Source: Chitinophaga parva (GTDB lineage: Bacteria; Bacteroidota; Bacteroidia; Chitinophagales; Chitinophagaceae). Taken from it: 64,000 bases of DNA. Made by a program: the position numbers and the translations under genes. Below the pieces are notes generated by a model. It worked only from the letters and a program-made list of their open reading frames with translations. It had not been told where the DNA came from and did no database searches. The stretch covers positions 1,054,001-1,118,000 of the forward strand of contig NZ_QCYK01000003.1 of assembly GCF_003071345.1 (NCBI RefSeq), given 5' to 3'. Positions 8,507 to 16,111 of the stretch are shown here, one piece after another (the first letter of the stretch is position 1; the number at the start of each line of letters is the position of its first letter).

Positions 8507-10108
8507 TTAGTTGGTACCAAAAGCACCAAAGAATGCAGATGGAGCGGGCGATTTATAGGTAACACCATTTACGGTTACACCGCTGGTAATGAAGTAGGGG
8601 GTGAAACCGGTGTAAGCACCTGTGAGCGCGGGGGAGCCGGCTTTCAGGTGGAAGTCCCAGCTGGCATTGAAAGTATAATCCAGCAGCGGGTTGGTTGCAA
8701 AGGGGAAGTTGTTGAACATCGGGTCCTTGTCACCTGCGCTGGCGCCGGTGATATCGTGTGCACCGTATACAGCGTCTTTCACCACGGGGCTCAGTTTAAA
8801 GCCATCGTAGGCCGTAGCTGTGCCGTTGGTAATGTGCTGGGGAACATCGCTGCGCTGGGTGCCACCTGCATAATAGTTATAATCGATCTTGCTGGCCAGG
8901 TCCGGTCCATCGGTGGCATTCAGCTGCCAGGACGGGGCTTTGGTGCGGAACATGGCGTTGATCACCAGGTTGTTGTACACATTCACCAGTACACCCTTTT
9001 CGCACCAGATAGAACCGCCTTTGGGGGCGTTCGGGTCTCTTCTCCAACCGGAGTTGATGATGGTGTTATTGTAGGCATTGATCTGGGCTTGCGCACGGGT
9101 AGCGCTGGCGCCGGAGTTAGACAGTTTAAAACCGTTGGTATTGGGGCTGTACATCAGGTTGTAGGCAGCGTCCACTTTACAACCGGCTTTCACGTTGATG
9201 GCTTCACCACCTGCTTCACCTACGGCGTAGAAAGTATTGTTCATGAAGATGCAGCTACCACCCTGCACGTAGATGGCGTCTTCGCCGGTGCTGCGGAAAG
9301 TCGTGTGCTGGATCACGTATTTGCCCGCGGGGTTGTTGGTGTTGAATGCCACCATCCCTTCTCCACCACCCGCTTTGAACAGGCCTGCGGTTACAGAGGG
9401 AGAAGTAGCGGTGGTAACGGCGCCGGTGTACTCGATGACCGCATGATCTATCAGGATCTCGGAGCAGCTGGTAGAGCCGATGATGCCGCCCCAGAGGCGT
9501 TTAAAGGTGTTGGCCGCGGTTCTTTCAGCAGCAGGAACAGATACCAGTACGGGCGCATCGGCGGTACCCTGGATATACAGGTTGCCGTTCACGATCCATT
9601 CGATCTTGGTAGCGTTTGCATCCTGGCCACCGGTGCTGATATTGATCTCCACGCCTTCTTCAATGGTGAGTGTTTTACCGGCGGGCACATTGATATGGCC
9701 GGTTACATTCACTACGGAATATTTAGCCCAGGTACCTTCTACGGCGCCGCTTACAGAAATGGCGTCGTTCTGGGTTACGGTTACGGAGCAGGTAGCCGTT
9801 TCACCACCATCTTCTGTAGTGATGGTGATAGTAGCGCTACCGGGTTTTACAGCGGTTACTTTACCAGCTGCGTCCACCGTGGCCACATCCTGGGCGGAAG
9901 AGGTCCACTTAACATTCTTGTTGGCTGCATTAGCCGGGAAAAGTGTGAAGGACAGGGTTTCCGTGCCACCAGGTTTCAGGGTAAGCGTGGTTTTAGACAG
10001 GGTTACACCTTTAACGGTCGTATCCGGTTTGTCTTTTTTACATGCTACAAAACCCAGCATGATCAGGGTACCAAGCGCAAGGAATAACTTGAATGTTGCT
10101 TGTTTCAT
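8507..10108 (-). CDS. Surface lipoprotein with BIG2 domain and right-handed beta-helix
   Basis: 533 residues. MKQATFKLFLALGTLIMLGFVACKKDKP is a lipoprotein signal with Cys23 followed by Lys-Lys-Asp, typical for Bacteroidota. Residues about 34-112 form a bacterial Ig-like (BIG2) domain: TLSKTTLTLKPGGTETLSF, VKWTSSAQDVATVDAAGKVT, AVKPGSATITITTEDGG. The rest is a parallel beta-helix: TLTIEEGVEINIS, NLYIQGTADAPVLVS, YVIQHTTFRSTGEDAIYVQGG, CIFMNNTFYAVGEAGGEAINV, INAYNNTIINSG. No polysaccharide-lyase catalytic residues could be assigned. It follows the receptor gene by 31 bases and precedes the phytase. A substrate-capturing surface partner of the receptor, comparable in position to SusD, is a reasonable inference. 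Confidence 0.85.
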   Translation of the reverse strand: MKQATFKLFLALGTLIMLGFVACKKDKPDTTVKGVTLSKTTLTLKPGGTETLSFTLFPANAANKNVKWTSSAQDVATVDAAGKVTAVKPGSATITITTEDGGETATCSVTVTQNDAISVSGAVEGTWAKYSVVNVTGHINVPAGKTLTIEEGVEINISTGGQDANATKIEWIVNGNLYIQGTADAPVLVSVPAAERTAANTFKRLWGGIIGSTSCSEILIDHAVIEYTGAVTTATSPSVTAGLFKAGGGEGMVAFNTNNPAGKYVIQHTTFRSTGEDAIYVQGGSCIFMNNTFYAVGEAGGEAINVKAGCKVDAAYNLMYSPNTNGFKLSNSGASATRAQAQINAYNNTIINSGWRRDPNAPKGGSIWCEKGVLVNVYNNLVINAMFRTKAPSWQLNATDGPDLASKIDYNYYAGGTQRSDVPQHITNGTATAYDGFKLSPVVKDAVYGAHDITGASAGDKDPMFNNFPFATNPLLDYTFNASWDFHLKAGSPALTGAYTGFTPYFITSGVTVNGVTYKSPAPSAFFGAFGTN

Positions 10109-10139
10109 TTGGTGAACTTTTTTGTTGATGGAATGATGT

Positions 10140-12935
10140 TTAGAATTTAAAGCGGAAGCCCAGCATAATGGTCTGGCCGTAATAGTCTTTACGGGTCACT
10201 GTACCATTCCGGAAGGTTTCGTAGCCGGGTGTTGCATCGTTCGCGGCATTCACCTTCTTCACGTAGTCTTTGATGGGCGTGTTCAGCAGGTTGGTGGCTT
10301 TTGCAAACACCACGTAGTGGCGGGCGAACTTCTTCTCCACGGATGCATCCACCTGTACAAAACCACTTTGCCAGATGTCATTGTCCAGGTAGCGGGACAC
10401 GGCATAGAGCCTGTCGCCGGTGTAGCCCAGCGACAGCTGCCCGTCAATGCCGTTCTTGACGCTTTTATACAACAGGCTGAAGTTGCCTACGTGCGCGGCC
10501 TGCCCGGCCAGGCGGCGGGCCTGGTTCACATTCTTCAGTTCCACGTGTTGTGTGCCATCCGCATCCGTAGTGTTGTAGTAAAAAAGCTTGTCCGTAGTGA
10601 TACTGGAATTGGTATAGGTATAATTCAGCTTTACGCCGAAGTTGTAAATGAATTTGGTGTAGTCCAGTTCAAGGCCGTAATTGGTGGCATTGCCAAAGTT
10701 TGTGGGCATATAGAAAGAGCCCTGGCCCTGCAGCACCATCCCAAACTCAATGGGGTTCTCTATCTTCTTATAGAACACCCCCGCCATGAACTGTTCTGAA
10801 GGTTTGGGAAACAACTCATAACGCAGGTCCGCGTTGTGCGCCACCGTGTGCTTCAGGTCCGGGTTACCGGCTTCGGTGAGGTCTTCGTTCACGATGCGGT
10901 AAGGCACGATCTCGAAGAAACTGGGGCGGTTAATGGCTTCATAATAAGAAGAACGCAGGTTGGTCATTGCATTCAGCTTGTACTTCAGGTTCAGGCTGGG
11001 CAACACGTCGGTGTAAACCTGGTTGCCATCGTTCTTCAGGCCATCTGTGGCATGATCCAGGTGGTAGCCCTGGTCTGTATGTTCCACGCGCACGCCGCCC
11101 ACTGCCTCCAGTTTACCCACGTTCACCTTGCCTTCCAGGTAGCCTGCTGCAATTTTTTCAGCGGCATCATAGTTCAGCGGATCGCCGGTGGAGCCGCTGG
11201 GGTTGAACACCATGAATTTGATCTCACTGTATTTGTTCCAGTCCTTGCCTTCAATCAGGTTGGTCTGTGAGCCTGCAGGTTTGGTCTCGTCATAAGGCCG
11301 GAACTGGTATTCATTGAAGAAATTGGTGCGTTGTTTATCGCGGTACAAGCCACCGGCAGAAAGGATTACAGGCGTTCTTGCGCTCCCCAGGTTGTAATGG
11401 AAGTTCAGGTAGCCGGCCTTGTCTTCATCGGCGTTGTGCTCCCATCTTCTTTCCGCGCCGCCCAGCACTACCACGGACTTGGGGTTCTCTACCCCGTTCC
11501 TTACGGTGGATGCCAGGTGCACCTGGCTGTTGTCCGGCACTTCGTTGGTGGCTTTGGAATACACAGCAGACCAGTCTATGCTGAAACGGCTGTTGAAAAA
11601 GCGGTGGTCTCCTTTCAGTGTATTGGTAAAAATATTCTGGTGGGTGTAGCGGAAACGGCGGTCGTAGCCTACGTTGTAGCTGTTGTTTGCGGGATCATAA
11701 CCTACGGAGAGATTGATGCTGCGCTCGTCCCTTACCTGGTAGTTCCTGAAATCCAGCCAGGCGCTGTAGAATTGCAGTTTATGCCGGTCATTGAAGCGGT
11801 AGTCCAGTTTTGCATGCACGCCGGCGCGTTCCTGTTGTTCAGAGAAGGTCCGGTCATCGCGGGAGGTGATCACCGGCAGGTTAGATGCATCGCTGGTAGC
11901 GGTGGTGAAAGAGAAATAGGTACTGTTGGCACCGCGGTAGCTGTTCTGGTAAGTGCCGGCCACTAACACGCCCAGTTTGTCGTGCAGGAAACGGTCGCCC
12001 ACGGAAAGGCCGCCAAAGATATTGGGTTTAAACCCGGAGGATTGTTTCATGTCCAGCAGGCCTGCATTGAAGTCCCTGGGCTTTGCAGGATAGGCGGCAC
12101 CCAGTTCCTCGAAAGGCGATTTACTGGCGATCCGGGATTTATCATAGGAATAAAAAGGCCGGTTGAAGAAAAGGGAGTTGGCGCCGGTGGCCAGGTTACC
12201 GGAGATCTGCAACTTGTCCGGGGCGTCTTTCATCACCATGTTAATGGCACCGCCAATACCGTCACCTTCCATATCGGGGGTGAGGGATTTATATACTTCC
12301 AGCCGGTCCAGCAGTTCCGCCGGGAAGATATCCAGGGGCACAAAGCGGTTCTTGTTATCCGGGCTGGGGATCTTTACACCATTCACCAGGGTATAGTTAT
12401 AGCGCTTGTCCATGCCGCGCAGCAGGGCATACTGGCCATCGCCGGTGTTGTTCCTTTCCACGGTAACGCCGGATACGCGCTGGATCACATTGGCCACGGT
12501 GAGGTCCGGCGAGAGCTGGATGGCGCGGGCAGATACGATGTTCATTACATGGTCTGCATTCTTTTCCATATTGCGTGCGCTGGCGTCCCCGTTCTTTTCG
12601 TGGGTGCCGGTAACGACTACGCCCGCCAGTTCTTTACGGTCTGTTTTGAGTTCAATGACCGGTAGCGTGGTACTGTCAGTGGAGATGCGGCGTGTTTCCG
12701 TGGCGTAACCGATCATGGAGATGGTGATCTCGTAGTGACCCTTCGGCATATTTTTGATCATGAAGCTGCCATCCAGCCCGGAAACGGCGTGGTAGGAAGT
12801 GGAGGATACCCTTACTACCGCCCCGGTGATCGCTTCTCCTGTTTCCCCGGATATGATCAAACCCTTTATTGTTTGACCGGATGCGGAAGCTCCCAGGCAG
12901 AGGAGCAGGAATGACATGAACAAAATTCGGCGCAT
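10140..12935 (-). CDS. TonB-dependent receptor (phytate/phosphate locus)
   Basis: Outer-membrane TonB-dependent receptor of 931 residues, starting with MRRILFMSFLLLCLGASASGQ (signal peptide); the frame is open 18 codons further upstream, without a signal. Residues about 22-100 are a carboxypeptidase-regulatory-like domain (IKGLIISGETGEAITGAVVRV). The plug follows (AIQLSPDLTVANVIQRVSGVTVERN, GMDKRYNYTLVNGVKIP), then a 22-strand barrel ending YYGQTIMLGFRFKF with the terminal Phe of outer-membrane proteins. It lacks the SusC signature and an adjacent SusD, so it belongs to the broader receptor class. It heads a minus-strand set with the beta-helix lipoprotein and the phytase, which points to phytate or inositol phosphates as ligand. 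Repeated TGTTAC half-sites lie upstream. Confidence 0.9.
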   Translation of the reverse strand: MRRILFMSFLLLCLGASASGQTIKGLIISGETGEAITGAVVRVSSTSYHAVSGLDGSFMIKNMPKGHYEITISMIGYATETRRISTDSTTLPVIELKTDRKELAGVVVTGTHEKNGDASARNMEKNADHVMNIVSARAIQLSPDLTVANVIQRVSGVTVERNNTGDGQYALLRGMDKRYNYTLVNGVKIPSPDNKNRFVPLDIFPAELLDRLEVYKSLTPDMEGDGIGGAINMVMKDAPDKLQISGNLATGANSLFFNRPFYSYDKSRIASKSPFEELGAAYPAKPRDFNAGLLDMKQSSGFKPNIFGGLSVGDRFLHDKLGVLVAGTYQNSYRGANSTYFSFTTATSDASNLPVITSRDDRTFSEQQERAGVHAKLDYRFNDRHKLQFYSAWLDFRNYQVRDERSINLSVGYDPANNSYNVGYDRRFRYTHQNIFTNTLKGDHRFFNSRFSIDWSAVYSKATNEVPDNSQVHLASTVRNGVENPKSVVVLGGAERRWEHNADEDKAGYLNFHYNLGSARTPVILSAGGLYRDKQRTNFFNEYQFRPYDETKPAGSQTNLIEGKDWNKYSEIKFMVFNPSGSTGDPLNYDAAEKIAAGYLEGKVNVGKLEAVGGVRVEHTDQGYHLDHATDGLKNDGNQVYTDVLPSLNLKYKLNAMTNLRSSYYEAINRPSFFEIVPYRIVNEDLTEAGNPDLKHTVAHNADLRYELFPKPSEQFMAGVFYKKIENPIEFGMVLQGQGSFYMPTNFGNATNYGLELDYTKFIYNFGVKLNYTYTNSSITTDKLFYYNTTDADGTQHVELKNVNQARRLAGQAAHVGNFSLLYKSVKNGIDGQLSLGYTGDRLYAVSRYLDNDIWQSGFVQVDASVEKKFARHYVVFAKATNLLNTPIKDYVKKVNAANDATPGYETFRNGTVTRKDYYGQTIMLGFRFKF

Positions 12936-13001
12936 AGATCTGATGCATTTTTTTCGCAGGACAAAGCTGGAGAAAACCTTTTGCAGCACGAAAAATGCGG
13001 C

Positions 13002-13151
13002 GTTAACGAACAGGCAACACCGTTAACAGCGGGCGTTACAAGGTGTAACAATTTTATTGTAACTAATTGATTTTTACACCGTACAAGTGTAACAAAAGCG
13101 ACCGTTAAGAAATTGTTACCGTAACATGAGGGAATTGTTACGGGTTGTAAC
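13002..13151 (-). promoter_or_regulatory. Array of GTTAC/GTAAC half-sites upstream of the phytate receptor
   Basis: Within 150 bases there are GTTAAC at 13002 and 13022, GTTACA at 13035, TGTAACA at 13044, TTGTAAC at 13057, TGTAACA at 13088, TTGTTAC at 13113, GTAACA at 13121, TTGTTAC at 13135 and TTGTAAC at 13145. TGTTAC-C-GTAACA at 13114-13126 is a perfect palindrome. Copies at 13113 and 13135 are 22 bases apart, two turns of the helix. Direct repeats at about 10-11 base spacing are typical of PhoB/PhoP-type response regulators, which would fit a phytase locus; the regulator is inferred, the repeats are seen. Confidence 0.55.
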
Positions 13152-13246
13152 GTGAGTGGCTGATTCCTCGGTGGTGCGCTCTTCTTTGTCGCAAACCACC
13201 CGGCAGGTTGTCGCATGTACGGCGGTTGCATGCAAGCGGTTCTCCC

Positions 13247-13254
13247 TAAGTTTG
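13247..13254 (+). promoter_or_regulatory. Bacteroidota -7 promoter element upstream of the DHFR remnant
   Basis: TAAGTTTG matches the TAnnTTTG -7 consensus exactly. A poor -33 match (GTTG, 13225-13228) lies 18 bases upstream. The remnant ATG is at 13274. Confidence 0.45.
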
Positions 13255-13273
13255 GTTTTTAAAACAACATCAC

Positions 13274-13456
13274 ATGGGTAAACTGATCCTTGAAATGCAA
13301 TTCTCCCTGGACGGCTTTGCTGAAATGCATTTCCTGGTAAACCCTGCTGCCCTTGGAAAAGGGTTGCGTATTTTCCATGACCTTACTCAACTGGCGCTGG
13401 TGAAGGCTACGGGATTTGCCTGCGGCGTTACGGCCCTGCATTACCGGCTACAATGA
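13274..13456 (+). pseudogene. Dihydrofolate-reductase-family (RibD C-terminal) gene with large internal deletion
   Basis: A 60-codon frame whose two ends both look like the DHFR/RibD-C family but whose middle is absent. Residues 1-15 (MGKLILEMQFSLDGF) match the first strand and conserved SLDGF of the family. Residues 16-60 (AEMHFLVNPAALGKG, then LVKATGFACGVTALHYRLQ) match the C-terminal strands, with NPxxLGKG and the final G-V-x-x-L-x-Y. Full-length members are about 175-190 residues, so roughly 120-130 residues are missing in frame. It keeps an ATG and a promoter-like TAAGTTTG at 13247. It overlaps the convergent TPR-regulator gene by 9 bases. A functional small protein is possible but an internal deletion is the simpler reading. 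Confidence 0.7.
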
Positions 13457-15094
13457 TTGCAGGAAACTGGACAGGTTCTCTCCCTGCTCCAGTTTCAGTT
13501 TTTTACGGAGGCGGTGCCGGATCACGCGCAGGCTGTCCGGGGAAATGCCCAGTAAGGTGGTGATATCTGAGGAGCTGAGGTTCATTTTCAGTAAAGCAAT
13601 GAGGCGCAGGTCATTCGGCGTAAGATCGCTGCACACGGCGCGCACTTTGTCGAAAAAGCTTTCATGTACCTGCTCAAACACGGTACGGAATTCGCCCCAG
13701 TACGTATCCTGGCTGGCGCTGATGTTGATCTTATGTACCAGTTGTTTCAGTTGTTTTTTGTGATCCCGCTTGTCGTCTTTCAGCAGCTCATTCAGGTCTG
13801 TTTTAATGGATTCCAGCACTTCATTTTTTTGAATGAGGTGCAGGATCTGGGACGACAGTTCCTTGCTCTTCACTTCCAGTTGCTGCTTCAGGTTCTCTTC
13901 TTCCAGTTGCTTGTTCTTCAGTTCTGCTTCCAGCAGGCCATGCTCTGTTTCAAAAATATGATGTTGTGTTTTGCGGATCTGCTGTTCGGTCCTGATCTTC
14001 AGTTTCTGGCGCATGTAGATCAGCACGGCTACAGACAACAGCAGTAGCAGGATGATCACGGAGGCGGCAATGATGATCCCATTCACTTGTTTTTCCGCAT
14101 TAAGCCGCGTGATCTCCGCGTTCTTTTTCTCCGTATCAAAGAGCACCTGCATGAGGGCGATCTGCTTGGAATTTTCGCGATCGTAAATTTCCTTAAAGGA
14201 CAGGCGTGCTTTCTCCGTGTAATAGTAGGCGCTGTCGTACTGTTTCATTAACCCATAACTGCGGCCTATGTCGCGGTAGGCGGCGGTGAGCTGGTATTTT
14301 TCGTTGAGCTGCTGTGCCAGTGCCAGGGCGCGTTTGGAGTATTGCAGTCCGCTGGCGTACTGGCCGGTCTTGCGGTAAATGTCGCCCAGGTTATTGACCA
14401 CTTCTATCTGGGCTATGTTGTTGTGGTAGCGTTCATTCAGCTGCAGCGCCACCTGGTAGTAATGCAGGGAGGAGTCGTACCGCCCCTGGTCTTCCATAAT
14501 GCTGGCAATGTTCTCATAGATCTTTGCCAGCGCAGAGCTGTCGCCGTTGTGCACCAGGTGGCTCATGGCCAGTTGCTGGTACAGGTAGGCGGAGTCATAG
14601 GCCAGGCGTTTTTCATACAGGTGGCCTATCTCTCCGTAGCTTTCCGCAATGCCTTTATGATCGTCCAGTTTCCGGAACAGGGCCAGGGCTTCGTTAAATT
14701 CGTCCATGGCCTGGTGGGGTTGTTTGTTATAATAATAAATATTGCCCAGGTAGTTGAGGGTTTGGGCTAACTGCCGGTCCTGGTGTTCTTCGCGGAATAT
14801 CTTTTGCGCTTCCAGCAGGTGGTCTATGGCTGCGGCATAGTTGCCCTGGTGGTACAGCACCTGTCCCATTTGCTGCAGGCAGGCGGCCTCCTCTACCCTG
14901 TTCTGTTCCAGGCGGGCCTTGGCTATCAGTGATTTTAAAACGGTGTACGCAGAGTCGGGAAATTCAGTGGAAAGCTCCGTTACGTCAAACCGGCCATCCG
15001 TGTGGGTTTGCGCCTTCAGGGCGGTGGGCAGCCCCCAGGTAAACTGGCAGGATAAATACAGCAACAATAGTAATCTGGTCGTAATGTCCCTCAT
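13448..15094 (-). CDS. Membrane-anchored TPR protein with LuxR-like HTH (transcriptional regulator)
   Basis: 548 residues. A signal sequence (about 1-28) is followed by six or more tetratricopeptide repeats (about 60-310: ACLQQMGQVLYHQGNYAAAIDHLLEA, ETLNYLGNIYYYNKQPHQAMDEF and similar). Then come one membrane helix (about 340-362, GIIIAASVIILLLLLSVAVLIY), a coiled coil (about 370-440, rich in Leu, Glu and Lys) and a C-terminal helix-turn-helix (about 490-548: LTPNDLRLIALLKMNLSSSDI, LLGISPDSLRVIRHRLRKKL). This is a common Bacteroidota regulator type with periplasmic sensing repeats and a cytoplasmic DNA-binding end. No cognate target is evident; the phytate locus and the imu cassette are the nearest neighbours. 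Confidence 0.88.
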   Translation of the reverse strand: MRDITTRLLLLLYLSCQFTWGLPTALKAQTHTDGRFDVTELSTEFPDSAYTVLKSLIAKARLEQNRVEEAACLQQMGQVLYHQGNYAAAIDHLLEAQKIFREEHQDRQLAQTLNYLGNIYYYNKQPHQAMDEFNEALALFRKLDDHKGIAESYGEIGHLYEKRLAYDSAYLYQQLAMSHLVHNGDSSALAKIYENIASIMEDQGRYDSSLHYYQVALQLNERYHNNIAQIEVVNNLGDIYRKTGQYASGLQYSKRALALAQQLNEKYQLTAAYRDIGRSYGLMKQYDSAYYYTEKARLSFKEIYDRENSKQIALMQVLFDTEKKNAEITRLNAEKQVNGIIIAASVIILLLLLSVAVLIYMRQKLKIRTEQQIRKTQHHIFETEHGLLEAELKNKQLEEENLKQQLEVKSKELSSQILHLIQKNEVLESIKTDLNELLKDDKRDHKKQLKQLVHKINISASQDTYWGEFRTVFEQVHESFFDKVRAVCSDLTPNDLRLIALLKMNLSSSDITTLLGISPDSLRVIRHRLRKKLKLEQGENLSSFLQSL

Positions 15095-15231
15095 TCAATA
15101 CACAATTAGCCACGGGCAAATACCGCAAAATAATGGTATTGCCCCAGCAGGAATGCCAGTTTACAAAAAGATAATATACTCCGGTGCCGATGGAGGTATT
15201 GCCGGAATAAAGAAAAACGCCGCAAAATATT

Positions 15232-15264
15232 TTTGGTGGAGGAATAAAAATTTTAGTACGTTTG
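15232..15264 (+). promoter_or_regulatory. Bacteroidota-type promoter of the imuA-imuB-dnaE2 cassette
   Basis: TTTG at 15232-15235 (-33 element) and TACGTTTG at 15257-15264 (-7 element, exact TAnnTTTG) are separated by 21 bases. Transcription should start near 15270, about 20 bases before the imuA GTG. The -7 element overlaps the inverted repeat at 15262-15280. Confidence 0.65.
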
Positions 15265-15280
15265 CTAAAAATATTAGCAA
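15262..15280. promoter_or_regulatory. Perfect inverted repeat (candidate SOS-type operator) before imuA
   Basis: TTGCTAA (15262-15268), a five-base AAATA spacer and TTAGCAA (15274-15280) form a perfect 7-bp inverted repeat covering the end of the -7 element and the predicted start of transcription. This is where a repressor such as LexA would act. Error-prone imu cassettes are damage-induced in other bacteria; the identity of the repressor here is an inference. Confidence 0.6.
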
Positions 15281-15289
15281 TACGAAATC

Positions 15290-16036
15290 GTGGGAGGCGC
15301 TAAACTAGATATCATCAACCAGCTGAGAAAAGAGATCCTTTTGATGGAGGGGCATAAGCCGGTGGTACGCCCGGAAGGCGACCACAGTTTAGGCCCCCTG
15401 GCCGGTGCTTTCCCGGATGGAGGACTGCCGGTGGGGGTGCATGAATTTATCAGCATGGAAACGGAGGCCGCTGCGGCCACCGTGGGTTTTGTAGCCGGCC
15501 TGCTCAGCCACCTGCTGCAGCAAGGGGGTGTATGCCTCTGGATCAGTGCTGCCCGTACTTTATTCCCGCCCGCTTTGCTGGGCTTTAACATACAACCGGA
15601 CAAGGTGATTTTCATAGACCTGCTGTACGATAAAGACGTGCTCTGGGCGATGGAAGAGGCCCTGAAATGCGGGGGGCTGGGGGCCGTGGTAGGAGAAATG
15701 CGGGAGATCAGCTTCACCGCGTCCCGCCGCCTGCAACTGGCCATAGAACAAAGTGGTATTATGGGATTTGTGCTGCGCCACCGGCCCCGTAATCTCAATC
15801 CCATTGCCAGTCTTTCCCGCTGGGAGGTGCGCCCCTTACCCAGCATCGTGGAGCCAGGCCTTCCTGGTATTGGGCATGCCTGTTTTTCCGTGCAGCTTTT
15901 AAAACTGCGGCATGGCCAGCCTGCCCACTGGGAGCTGGAATGGTGCGAAGGCATGTTCAAGGCACGGATACCCTGGCAGGAACGCATGCCTGCGCCAGTG
16001 CACCATAACCATAACATAACGCCACATGTAGCGTAG
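15290..16036 (+). CDS. imuA: ImuA-like, RecA-related component of the error-prone repair cassette
   Basis: 248 residues, the expected size for ImuA. The start is GTG at 15290: the residues after it (AKLDIINQLRKEILLMEGHKP) match the usual ImuA beginning, and no ATG lies before the motif. Visible features are LGPLAGAFPDGGLPVGVHEF (substrate-loop region related to RecA/SulA-like ATPases), AATVGFVAGLLSHLLQQGGVCLWIS and DKVIFIDLLYDKDVLWAMEEALK. The Walker A motif is degenerate, as in many ImuA proteins. It works with ImuB and DnaE2 in translesion synthesis. imuB follows after 75 bases. A long frame on the opposite strand (15274-16017) is a shadow. Confidence 0.88.
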   Translation: MGGAKLDIINQLRKEILLMEGHKPVVRPEGDHSLGPLAGAFPDGGLPVGVHEFISMETEAAAATVGFVAGLLSHLLQQGGVCLWISAARTLFPPALLGFNIQPDKVIFIDLLYDKDVLWAMEEALKCGGLGAVVGEMREISFTASRRLQLAIEQSGIMGFVLRHRPRNLNPIASLSRWEVRPLPSIVEPGLPGIGHACFSVQLLKLRHGQPAHWELEWCEGMFKARIPWQERMPAPVHHNHNITPHVA

Positions 16037-16111
16037 TGGTGTGGTGCGCCTGGGCGTTGGAATCTGAAACACCTTGCTGTTGGAAATTGTGAATTTGGAA
16101 ATTGATCTACA

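Noticed and set aside
7490-10087. An 865-codon open frame on the plus strand
   Set aside because: It runs antisense across the phytase and beta-helix lipoprotein genes, both with clear family motifs and signal peptides. Its translation has no recognisable domains, so it is a codon-bias shadow.
15274-16017. A 247-codon minus-strand frame over imuA
   Set aside because: The plus-strand translation matches ImuA and is followed by imuB and dnaE2; the antisense frame is rich in Ser/Arg/Pro without a fold.
16080-16104. Direct repeat TTGGAAATTG twice between imuA and imuB
   Set aside because: Only two short copies 15 bases apart within a gap too short for an independent promoter; chance is likely.
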